Source: an uncultured Spirochaetia bacterium
GTDB lineage: Bacteria > Spirochaetota > UBA4802 > JAGODF01
Reading direction: 5' to 3'
Length of the DNA stretch: 9,887 nt
NCBI GenBank assembly: GCA_937967705.1
Contig: CALCJG010000470.1
Coordinates: forward strand, 1 to 9,887
A model generated the notes under the pieces. That model saw only the letters and a program-made list of their open reading frames with translations, searched no databases and was not told the origin of the DNA. A program made the translations under genes and the position numbers. Below, one piece after another: positions 1 through 6,080 of the stretch (its first letter is position 1; every line of letters begins with the position of its first letter).

Positions 1-1889
1 ATCTCGATCTCGTTGTTGTCTATACGGAATAAGTTGCTGAAGATACGGCGCGTCTTGTTGACGATCTTGTCGATGTCGTCCACGTTGATGGAATCGCTGG
101 TGTCCCCTATGGAGGCCAGGAGGAGCATGAACTTGTCCCCGTCGAAACGGGAGGCCATGTCCTTTTTGAAGTAGACGTTCTTCAGTCTTTCGGCGACCTC
201 CTGCAGGAGCTTGTCACCCACGGTGTTGCCGTACATGTCGTTGATCCCCTTGAACTTGTCCAGCCCGATGCTCATGACGGCAAATCGCTGGGATTTCATG
301 ATTTCCGTCTGCAGCTTGTTCTTAAAGAGATCCCGGTTGGGAAGGGAGGTCAGGGTGTCGTAGAAGGTGAGGCGGTAGACCTGCTGTTCCGCCTCTATCA
401 CCTTTGTAATATCCACGGCTATGCCGCGCATCCCCGTCGTTACACCATTTTCAATGATGGGGTTGGTGTAGAGGATGACGGGGATGTCCCGCTCCTTGCC
501 CTTGAAGGTGTATTCCTTCCCGGAATAAGAATAGCCCGAGAGGGTGTTGTTCAGTCCCCTCAGGGCTCTATCCCGGTCGGCAGATTCCACAAGATCCAGG
601 GCGCTTTTTCCGATCATCTCCTCCAGGGTGTAGCCCATAAGCTCCGTAACCCGACGGTTGCAGTAGGTAAGATTGCCTGAAGAATCAAGCTCAAATACGA
701 TCTCCGGGAGGTTGTCCACCAGCTCCCGGTATTTCCGTTCATTTTCCCGCAACGCCGCTTCCGCCCGTTTCCGGTCGGTAATATCCCGGAGGATGCCCCG
801 GAAACCGCAGGGTTTTCCCGCGCTGTCGTGAATGAGGTCCACCGAGGCCTCGACGTTCCGGCGGGTTCCATCCTTGTGAATCATCTCCCAGTCGATCAGT
901 TCTCCCCGTTCGCCGGTAACGAAGACCCGGCGGAAGGTGTTGAATATTTTCTCTACGCTTTCCTCGGTCATGATTTCCCGGTAATTGTGGCCCAGGAGTG
1001 AGTCCAGGGGGTAGCCGAATATCTGCGTCATCGCCCGGTTGATGAAGGTGATATTGCCCTGTATGTCGACCTCGTAGTAGCCCTCCTTGAGGGAGTCGAT
1101 GATGGTGCGGTACTTTTCCTCGCTCTGCCGCAGGGCTTCCTGCATCCGGCGGAATTCCGTTATGTCCCGGGCCACGCAGTAAAACTGCACCTCGCCGGTC
1201 TGACGCTGCACGGCGCGCACCGTCTGCCCGATCCAGAGTATCTCCCCGGTTTTCGTCTGCACCGGAAGCTCGTGATAGGTCTCCTCGATGTGATTGAGAA
1301 GCTGGTCCCGGTAGTAGTTGAACTCCTTCTCCCGATAATCCTGGGGGATGATGTCCAGGTAGTTAAGCTGGGCCAGCTCCGGCATGGAATACCCCAGCCG
1401 CTTGAGACCTCCGGAGTTCATGAAGCGGAAGTTTCCCATCCAGTCGTTGAGGTATATGAAGTCGTTAGCGCTCTCCACCAGGTAGCGGTATTTCTCCTCG
1501 CTCTCTTTGAGGGCCTCCACCATCAGTTCCGTTTCCGAGAGATCCCTGATCAGGAGATCGAAGCCGTCAGGCTGGCCCTTCCCGTCAAGAATGGGTTCCA
1601 GGATTACCTCGGCGGTAATATTCCTTCCGCAGGTGAGGCTGATTTCCCAGGCCGTTATGATCTCCCGGATGCCGGTACGGAGGGAGCGGTCGAAGGCGGA
1701 AAAGAGCTCGGAGGCGTTTTTTTCTGAGATGAGTTCCTTGATGTTCTTTCCGTTGCTTGAATCGGGGTCCAGACCGAAGAGCCACTTGAAGGAACTGTTG
1801 GAGCGGATGATGTTTCCGTCCAGACCACATTCCAGGAAGGCCTCGGAGATATGCTCCAGAAGGCGTTGATATCGTTTGTCGGCATCCAT
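1..1889 (-). CDS. Multi-PAS sensor protein with degenerate GGDEF domain (C-terminus off window)
   Basis: A cytosolic signalling protein, 629 residues visible, still open at the left edge. Reading from the ATG at 1889 I see four PAS/PAC units at about residues 4-118, 132-246, 258-373 and 385-495. They are joined by the usual linker helices (EALRQSEEKYR at 251-261, RDITDRKRAEAALRENERKY at 368-387). A GGDEF domain begins at about 505 (DTLTSLPNRDLF). There is no signal peptide or membrane segment. The GGDEF signature reads DGDKF (583-587), and the first metal-binding Asp of the usual DxD motif is Gly542. Asn550 and Asp559, the guanine contacts, are kept. By family knowledge this makes diguanylate cyclase activity unlikely. 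A GTP-binding or regulatory role, perhaps ahead of an EAL domain beyond the edge, is inference. The start is fixed by an in-frame TGA at 1896-1898, three codons upstream. No Shine-Dalgarno sequence is visible. It lies 80 bases after sufB on the same strand but probably has its own promoter. Confidence 0.9.
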   Translation of the reverse strand, partial: MDADKRYQRLLEHISEAFLECGLDGNIIRSNSSFKWLFGLDPDSSNGKNIKELISEKNASELFSAFDRSLRTGIREIITAWEISLTCGRNITAEVILEPILDGKGQPDGFDLLIRDLSETELMVEALKESEEKYRYLVESANDFIYLNDWMGNFRFMNSGGLKRLGYSMPELAQLNYLDIIPQDYREKEFNYYRDQLLNHIEETYHELPVQTKTGEILWIGQTVRAVQRQTGEVQFYCVARDITEFRRMQEALRQSEEKYRTIIDSLKEGYYEVDIQGNITFINRAMTQIFGYPLDSLLGHNYREIMTEESVEKIFNTFRRVFVTGERGELIDWEMIHKDGTRRNVEASVDLIHDSAGKPCGFRGILRDITDRKRAEAALRENERKYRELVDNLPEIVFELDSSGNLTYCNRRVTELMGYTLEEMIGKSALDLVESADRDRALRGLNNTLSGYSYSGKEYTFKGKERDIPVILYTNPIIENGVTTGMRGIAVDITKVIEAEQQVYRLTFYDTLTSLPNRDLFKNKLQTEIMKSQRFAVMSIGLDKFKGINDMYGNTVGDKLLQEVAERLKNVYFKKDMASRFDGDKFMLLLASIGDTSDSINVDDIDKIVNKTRRIFSNLFRIDNNEIE

Positions 1890-1897
1890 AGAGCGTC

Positions 1898-1927
1898 ATT
1901 ATGTGCATGGCGATCCGGAAAAAGCAA
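1898..1927 (-). promoter_or_regulatory. Putative promoter of the PAS-GGDEF gene
   Basis: On the minus strand, TTGCTT (1922-1927) is followed after 18 bases by CATAAT (1898-1903), a five of six match to the -10 consensus. The -10 ends only eight bases before the ATG at 1889. Transcription from it would start at or just before the start codon, which agrees with the missing ribosome-binding site. The -35 match is weak, so the call is tentative. Confidence 0.35.
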
Positions 1928-1969
1928 GCAGATAAATAATAGCGGGAGAAGGCCGCGAGACTACGGCGT

Positions 1970-2908
1970 TTATTTCAGAAGACCTTTGATGATCAGTTCC
2001 ACGGCTTCGTCTTCGCTGAGCCCCCGGGACATGAGGGTCTCCAACTGCCGGTCGTCCACGCTCCCGATGGCGGCTTCATGGGTTACATGGGCCTTGGGAT
2101 GGCTGACCTCGACGATGGGCACCGCAATGGCGACACCCTGATCCTGCACGATCTCCTTGCAGTCCACGTGACCCACCGCAAAGGGGGCCGATGCGGTCAA
2201 TTTGTTGTAGACCTCGGCGCGCGCCTGATCCCTAAGAGCAATTCGGGAGGTGAGCACTCCCCGGGCCGAGTCCCCGATGAGATGGCCGGTCTCCCGGATC
2301 TTTATGAGGTCGCTCCCGGTGCCGTTGATGCGGGCGTTCATCTCCAAAACGCTCCGGGCCTCGCAGGTCGATTCATAATCGATCTCTATGGACCCCACCC
2401 GGCCCTTGATCAGCTCGAAATCCGTCCGGAACCGGGCGCCCTCTTTGATGTGTACCCGGGCATGGGGGACCACCTGTATCCCTCCGGAGGGGCAGTGCAC
2501 ATGTCTTTCCGTGTAGCTGTACTGGGCGTTCTCTGCGATGACGATGTCCGCTTCCATCCGGTGTATGATGTCCACGGCGTTGGGAAAGGTGCAGTGGGCC
2601 AGAACGTCCACGTGGGCCTCCTCCTCGATCTCCACCCTGAGGCGAATCTCCTGAAGACCCTTCGCCGGGAGCATGCCGAAGCAGAGGTGCACGGGCCTGG
2701 CGATCCTGCGGCCCGCCTGAACCCGGAAGAGCATGCTGATCCCGTTTTCCGTCTCCTCCACGTCCGCCGTCAGACCCGGCAGGAGGTGGGAGCCCACCAC
2801 CATGTTGTGGTTGACGTAGAGATGGGCGGTCTGGCTGTCCTGAAGGGCGTTGTCGGTCAGCTGCAGGGTGTTGTAGAGCTCCTGGGCAATCTCCCTCTTG
2901 TCTTTCAT
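1970..2908 (-). CDS. sufB: SufB/SufD-family Fe-S cluster scaffold protein, short form
   Basis: Scaffold of a SUF-type iron-sulfur assembly complex; with SufC it builds Fe-S clusters in the cytosol for transfer to apoproteins. The protein has 312 residues, much shorter than classical SufB (about 470-495), and consists mainly of the beta-helix core and C-terminal helical part. The C-terminal region matches SufB: Cys250 (VDCKEIV) aligns with the essential E. coli Cys405. PIVEVSHPKAHVTHEA (264-279) carries His277 and Glu278 at the place of His433/Glu434. It ends with the SufC-contacting segment RGLSEDEAVELIIKGLL (295-311). Further cysteines are at 76, 106, 139 and 182. The ATG at 2908 starts six bases after the sufC stop codon. 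A GAGGTG ribosome-binding site overlaps the sufC end, so the two are probably translationally linked. No SufD paralog or SufS-type desulfurase is present nearby, so this SufB may work as a homodimer with SufC, as in the minimal SmsCB-type systems. That last point is inference. Confidence 0.9.
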   Translation of the reverse strand: MKDKREIAQELYNTLQLTDNALQDSQTAHLYVNHNMVVGSHLLPGLTADVEETENGISMLFRVQAGRRIARPVHLCFGMLPAKGLQEIRLRVEIEEEAHVDVLAHCTFPNAVDIIHRMEADIVIAENAQYSYTERHVHCPSGGIQVVPHARVHIKEGARFRTDFELIKGRVGSIEIDYESTCEARSVLEMNARINGTGSDLIKIRETGHLIGDSARGVLTSRIALRDQARAEVYNKLTASAPFAVGHVDCKEIVQDQGVAIAVPIVEVSHPKAHVTHEAAIGSVDDRQLETLMSRGLSEDEAVELIIKGLLK

Positions 2909-2914
2909 GGCGGA

Positions 2915-3643
2915 TTACACCTCGCTTCCGGGAATGTTTTTATGGGCGCAGGGAATGCACTTGTTTTCGAAATAACCGCTGATCTTGTCCACGACGCCCT
3001 TGTCAACGATCTCTCCGTGGCACATGAGGAAGGCGTGCTCCGCCTGCTTCAAAACGGCAAGGCTGTGGGTGATGAGTATGATGGTGGAACCCCGGCTCTT
3101 GAGGATCCTGAGGGCGTCGAAGATCCTCTCCAGCGCTTCGATGTCGATGCCGGAATCCGGTTCGTCCAGGAGCACCACGCGGGGCTGCATCACCAGGAGG
3201 GATGCGAGCTCGATGCGCTTCCGCTCCCCGCCGCTGAGGGTCTTGTCCACGCTGCGGTTGAGATACTCCTCCGGGTCCAGGCCCACCTGCGCCAGGACCT
3301 CATTCAGTTCCTTCAGGGGCTTGTTGCCGGAAGAGGCGCGGAGGAAATCCCTCACGGAGATTCCCTCGAAACGGGCCGGCTCCTGCCAGCCGAGGCTGAT
3401 CCCCTTCCGGGCCCGCTCGTCGATGGAAAGGGTCTTGATGCTCTCGTCGTCAAGAAGGATGTCCCCCTCGAAGTCCCTGTACCCCTTGAGACCCATGAGG
3501 GTGGAGGCCAGGGTCGATTTTCCCGCACCGTTGGGCCCCACGATGGCGTGAACATGCCCCTCCCAGAATTCCATGGAGAGATTGTTGAGAATGGGTTTCT
3601 CCCCGAGAACCAGCCTGATCCCTTCCAGTCTTAGAATACTCAT
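2915..3643 (-). CDS. sufC: Fe-S cluster assembly ATPase SufC
   Basis: ABC-type ATPase that binds SufB and powers Fe-S cluster assembly; soluble, with no membrane domain. All nucleotide-binding motifs are intact in the 242 residues: Walker A GPNGAGKST (36-44), Q-loop GWQEPARFEG (85-94), ABC signature LSGGE (136-140), Walker B VVLLDEPDSGID (156-167) and the H-loop His193. LDEPDSGID is the SufC hallmark that separates it from transport ATPases. The ATG at 3643 is preceded by GGAGG at a spacing of seven bases. It is the first gene of a two-gene operon with sufB directly after it. An oddity is the C-terminal tail KCIPCAHK (228-235), where Cys229 and Cys232 form a CxxC pair beyond the normal ATPase fold. 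E. coli SufC has no such tail as far as I recall. The tail could bind metal or contact a cluster, but this is untested inference. Confidence 0.95.
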   Translation of the reverse strand: MSILRLEGIRLVLGEKPILNNLSMEFWEGHVHAIVGPNGAGKSTLASTLMGLKGYRDFEGDILLDDESIKTLSIDERARKGISLGWQEPARFEGISVRDFLRASSGNKPLKELNEVLAQVGLDPEEYLNRSVDKTLSGGERKRIELASLLVMQPRVVLLDEPDSGIDIEALERIFDALRILKSRGSTIILITHSLAVLKQAEHAFLMCHGEIVDKGVVDKISGYFENKCIPCAHKNIPGSEV

Positions 3644-3677
3644 CCCTCGTCCTCCGCATCATCAAATCACAGGGTAC

Positions 3678-3706
3678 ACCGTATAGGGGAAACGGGATTA
3701 TTCTGC
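3678..3706 (-). promoter_or_regulatory. Putative sigma70-type promoter of sufCB
   Basis: On the minus strand TTGCAG is followed after 17 bases by TATACG, about 35 bases upstream of the sufC ATG. The upstream flank is AT-rich (ATAAGAATTTTAT), in contrast with the GC-rich surroundings. Each hexamer is only a partial match to consensus (three and four of six). I see no clear palindrome for an IscR- or Rrf2-type operator. Confidence 0.4.
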
Positions 3707-3775
3707 AATAAAATTCTTATTGATCGTCATGAAAAATCACTTTACGGTACGCCTTCCCTGGAGCAGGGTGATCTC

Positions 3776-4876
3776 ATGGAACGGGAAATGAAAGGTATGC
3801 TGATGCTCCTGATGACGACGGCCCTCTTTTTCGGGTTTCTGCCGATTCACCTGGGGGCGATGCCCTACAATTTCGAGCGCCTGCATGTATTCCTCTTCAA
3901 CCTCTGCAGCGGGGGATTCGTCATCCTCCACTATACGAGAGAAGAAAAGAAGACCTCGCCGCTGCTCGTCGCCTATCTGATGATCGCCCTCTTCTTTGCC
4001 GTGGTGACCTTCTTTAAACTCTATTGCCTCTCCGTGGGGGCGGTCTTTGTGCTGGCCCTGATCGTGGAGAGTATGCGGATACGGCGTTTCTCCTTCCTAC
4101 CCTGGGATTTTTTCCGCAGGGGGGTCAAGACCAGCCGGCGCTTTCATCAGGCCTCGCTTCTCTGCCTCTCGGCGGGTCTTGTCATCTCCGGCCTGGTGAT
4201 GTACAACAACTACTGGGGGGGGCCTCTGCACTATCCACGGCTGGACGTGGACGTCTTCTTCCTCGGGTTTTCCTTTCCCATCTCCCTCATTACCATGTCC
4301 GTCATGTTCTCCTTCATGGAGGATCAGGCGCCGCCGGGGATCAGGCTCCTCTTGGACCTCAACTTCTGGGCGGTCAACCTGGGGGTCATTGTCTTCTTCC
4401 TCTTCATCATCTTCGAGATGCTCGTATTTCAGCTGTTGGCGGCCTCCCTCCTGGCCTGCTCGGTAACGGTGATTTTCCTCCTCTTCCTCCGTTACGGTTC
4501 GCGGGTTCAGCAGCACGCCTTCCTGACATCGGGAATGACTTTCCTGTTCTTCACGGCCCTCACCGGCATCGCCTATATCCTGTTAAAGGCCATGGGAGAT
4601 CCCGGCTATTACAGGGCCTGGGGCAAGTTCATCCTCTCCCTGCATGCCTTCATCGCCCTGTACGGGTGGAATCTGGCGGGTCTTCTGGTGATCATCCGGC
4701 GGGAGGATTTCCCCCTGCGCCTCGATTCCAGGCCGGTCATCATGTTCCACTGGGTCGTGGTGGTCGTTCTGGCGCCTATGGGAAAGCTCTTCTTCGGCGT
4801 CGGCGTGGCGGCTTCGCTCCTCTATGGGCTCCTGCTTTACCTTGTCTTATTCAGCCCCGGAAGAACCAGGGCATAG
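3776..4876 (+). CDS. Polytopic membrane protein of unknown function
   Basis: I do not recognise the family. The 366 residues are almost entirely hydrophobic, with about eleven or twelve likely membrane segments. Rough positions are 7-27, 34-53, 63-81, 84-98, 125-143, 157-180, 195-213, 215-238, 248-270, 284-307, 321-336 and 338-358. Charged turns such as HYTREEKK (52-59) and RIRRFSF (101-107) separate them. Several histidines sit in or near membrane segments (25, 37, 52, 124, 290, 325), for example SLHAFIALYGW (288-298) and MFHWV (323-327). That could fit heme or metal binding as in NnrS-like or cytochrome-like proteins, but no diagnostic motif is present. The ATG at 3776 follows AGGGTG at a spacing of about five bases; a second ATG at 3788 is possible. 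The gene is divergent from sufCB and convergent with the next gene, so it is probably transcribed alone. The reading frame passes through a run of eight G bases at 4215-4222. Confidence 0.8.
   Translation: MEREMKGMLMLLMTTALFFGFLPIHLGAMPYNFERLHVFLFNLCSGGFVILHYTREEKKTSPLLVAYLMIALFFAVVTFFKLYCLSVGAVFVLALIVESMRIRRFSFLPWDFFRRGVKTSRRFHQASLLCLSAGLVISGLVMYNNYWGGPLHYPRLDVDVFFLGFSFPISLITMSVMFSFMEDQAPPGIRLLLDLNFWAVNLGVIVFFLFIIFEMLVFQLLAASLLACSVTVIFLLFLRYGSRVQQHAFLTSGMTFLFFTALTGIAYILLKAMGDPGYYRAWGKFILSLHAFIALYGWNLAGLLVIIRREDFPLRLDSRPVIMFHWVVVVVLAPMGKLFFGVGVAASLLYGLLLYLVLFSPGRTRA
4215..4222. repeat. Eight-base G homopolymer in the membrane protein gene
   Basis: G8 inside the coding region of the 3776-4876 gene, in the codons for Tyr-Trp-Gly-Gly-Pro at residues 146-150. 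A slip of one base here would truncate the protein in its first half. Confidence 0.9.
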
Positions 4877-4891
4877 GGGGGCTTCAGAGGT

Positions 4892-5314
4892 TTAAGGGCG
4901 GGGATAGACCTTGAGCCGGAAATCCTCGAAGGCCTTGCGGACGGCAGGTTCTTTGCTGTATTTTTCCAGCACCCGGCCGGTTTCCCTCTTCAGCCGCTTA
5001 TTCAGTTCTTCAATCCTGGCTATGAGTTTTTTAATCTCCCCGGGCAGCTTCTCCGGGTCCTTCATGTCCGGGTAACGGGAGTCCAGCTCCTTGATCTTCG
5101 GCTGCAGGGAGACGAGTTCGTCGGCAAAGGTTCCCAGGGCCTTGACCACGTCTTCGGCCTTTTTCTCCTCCGTCAGGACCTTCAAAAACTTCTCCTGGAA
5201 GCCTATGGTGTCGTTGAGGACTTTGACCGCTTCGGGATATTTCTCCTGGGAGAAAGAGGTAACGGACGGCATCAGCAGGAGGATGATACTGAAAAGGCTA
5301 AGGAAGATCTTCAT
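4892..5314 (-). CDS. Secreted small helical protein, paralog of the adjacent lipoprotein
   Basis: A 140-residue exported protein of unknown function. The N-terminus (MKIFLSLFSIILLLMPSVTS) is a typical signal peptide with probable cleavage near Ser22/Gln23 and no lipobox Cys, so the mature protein should be soluble in the periplasm or outside the cell. The mature part is charged and helical, rich in Lys and Glu. It matches the lipoprotein encoded at 5425-5844 over its whole length at roughly one third identity by eye. Shared blocks include QPKIKELDSRYPDMKD against LPKVKELDKKYPELKD, and the C-terminal KYSKEPAVRKAF against KYMKDPNVLKAM. The ATG at 5314 has GAGGT a few bases upstream. No clear promoter lies between it and the terminator upstream, so its expression may depend on readthrough. 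It converges on the membrane protein gene with a 15-base gap and no terminator between them. Confidence 0.8.
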   Translation of the reverse strand: MKIFLSLFSIILLLMPSVTSFSQEKYPEAVKVLNDTIGFQEKFLKVLTEEKKAEDVVKALGTFADELVSLQPKIKELDSRYPDMKDPEKLPGEIKKLIARIEELNKRLKRETGRVLEKYSKEPAVRKAFEDFRLKVYPRP

Positions 5315-5350
5315 GCATACCTCGCTTTGCGGGAATCGGGGAAAGGAACA

Positions 5351-5394
5351 GAAAAAGAGCTCCCCCGGAATTCAGTCGGGAAGGAGCTCTTTTC
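5351..5394 (-). terminator. Rho-independent terminator, possibly bidirectional
   Basis: An 11-base perfect inverted repeat (AAAAGAGCTCC at 5353-5363 with GGAGCTCTTTT at 5383-5393) is extended by an inner CCCG/CGGG pairing across a two-base bulge. Read on the minus strand, the stem ends in TTTTT, 31 bases past the stop codon of the lipoprotein gene. Because the arms carry A and T runs at both ends, it could also act on the plus strand. Confidence 0.85.
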
Positions 5395-5424
5395 AGTTGA
5401 AGAAACATCGATGGCTGAGGAAGA

Positions 5425-5844
5425 TTATTCCATGCCGCCGAGGGATTTCCCCATTTCGGCCATGGCTTTGAGGACGTTGGGATCCTTCATGTATTTGGCC
5501 ATGATGGGTTTGGCGGCCTCTTCCAGCTTCTTGTTGTTGGCTTCGATCTGATCCATGAGGGGCTTGAGATCAGCGGGAATATCTTTCTTGTCCTTGAGTT
5601 CGGGATACTTTTTGTCGAGTTCCTTTACCTTGGGAAGCAGCTTGGACATCCCTTCGCCGAAACCCTTAACCGCGGCGATAACATCGCCGGCATTGGCGGC
5701 TTTCTGCATGGCAGAGATATAGGTCTCCTGGATTTTGACGGTATCCGTCAGGACTTCCTTGACGTCAGCGTATTTGTTGGCCTTGCCGCATCCGAAGGCT
5801 ACGAAAGCCAGCAGAATGGGGAGGGCAATCAGTTTTTTAGACAT
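5425..5844 (-). CDS. Small predicted lipoprotein, unknown function
   Basis: A 139-residue exported protein. The N-terminus is a lipoprotein signal: MSKK, a hydrophobic stretch, then VAFGC with the lipid-carrying Cys at residue 19, so it should be anchored to a membrane on the outer face of the inner membrane or in the outer membrane. The mature part is predicted to be helical and carries the conserved core KVKELDKKYPELKDKKD (about residues 71-87). It is a paralog of the gene just downstream (4892-5314). I cannot name the family or a function. Translation signals are strong: AAGGAG lies six bases before the ATG at 5844, preceded by a good promoter (perfect TTGACA). A clear terminator follows the stop codon. 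These features suggest a well-expressed, mainly monocistronic gene. Confidence 0.85.
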   Translation of the reverse strand: MSKKLIALPILLAFVAFGCGKANKYADVKEVLTDTVKIQETYISAMQKAANAGDVIAAVKGFGEGMSKLLPKVKELDKKYPELKDKKDIPADLKPLMDQIEANNKKLEEAAKPIMAKYMKDPNVLKAMAEMGKSLGGME

Positions 5845-5884
5845 TTTTGTCTCCTTGATCGGTAGTTGTTTTACGACTCCGGAT

Positions 5885-5912
5885 ACCCTACGGATAAATA
5901 CCGGCTTGTCAA
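5885..5912 (-). promoter_or_regulatory. Promoter of the lipoprotein gene
   Basis: On the minus strand a perfect TTGACA (5907-5912) is followed after 16 bases by TAGGGT (5885-5890), which keeps the three most conserved -10 positions (T, A and the last T). The predicted transcript starts roughly 35 bases upstream of the ATG at 5844, leaving room for the AAGGAG ribosome-binding site. Confidence 0.6.
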
Positions 5913-5945
5913 GGAAAATTGCGTTTTCATAACCGGGGGAAATGC

Positions 5946-5974
5946 TTGACAGGCCTGTACGGGGGACTTACTTC
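5946..5974 (+). promoter_or_regulatory. Possible promoter for the nagZ-hemW pair
   Basis: A perfect TTGACA lies at 5946-5951 on the plus strand. The best-spaced -10 candidate (TACTTC at 5969-5974, 17-base spacer) is poor. The position, divergent from the lipoprotein promoter and upstream of the next plus-strand gene, supports it more than the -10 sequence does. The resulting leader of about 100 bases contains a run of nine G at 6015-6023; I see no open reading frame or riboswitch in it that I can support. Confidence 0.35.
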
Positions 5975-6014
5975 AGAAGAACGGACGGTGCAGGGGCGAT
6001 TGTGTGCCGGAACC

Positions 6015-6023
6015 GGGGGGGGG
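6015..6023. repeat. Nine-base G homopolymer in the leader of nagZ
   Basis: G9 on the plus strand between the putative promoter at 5946-5974 and the start codon at 6081, directly followed by ACCCC. Runs of this length can vary by slippage; whether it does so here cannot be seen. Confidence 0.9.
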
Positions 6024-6080
6024 ACCCCGCCGGGCCGTTTATCCCTACAATCCCTATGAATGCGAGGCCCTGTTTTGTCG

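Noticed and set aside
2078..3634. 518-codon open frame on the plus strand
   Set aside because: It is antisense to sufB and sufC, which are unambiguous. The product is composition-biased and matches nothing I recognise.
3660..3775. IscR/Rrf2-type operator upstream of sufCB
   Set aside because: The region has AT-rich stretches but no palindrome with the expected spacing, so I did not call one.
4024..4914. 296-codon frame overlapping the membrane protein gene
   Set aside because: It is the +1 or +2 shadow of the membrane protein frame; its product is Gly/Pro/Leu-rich and has no start signals.
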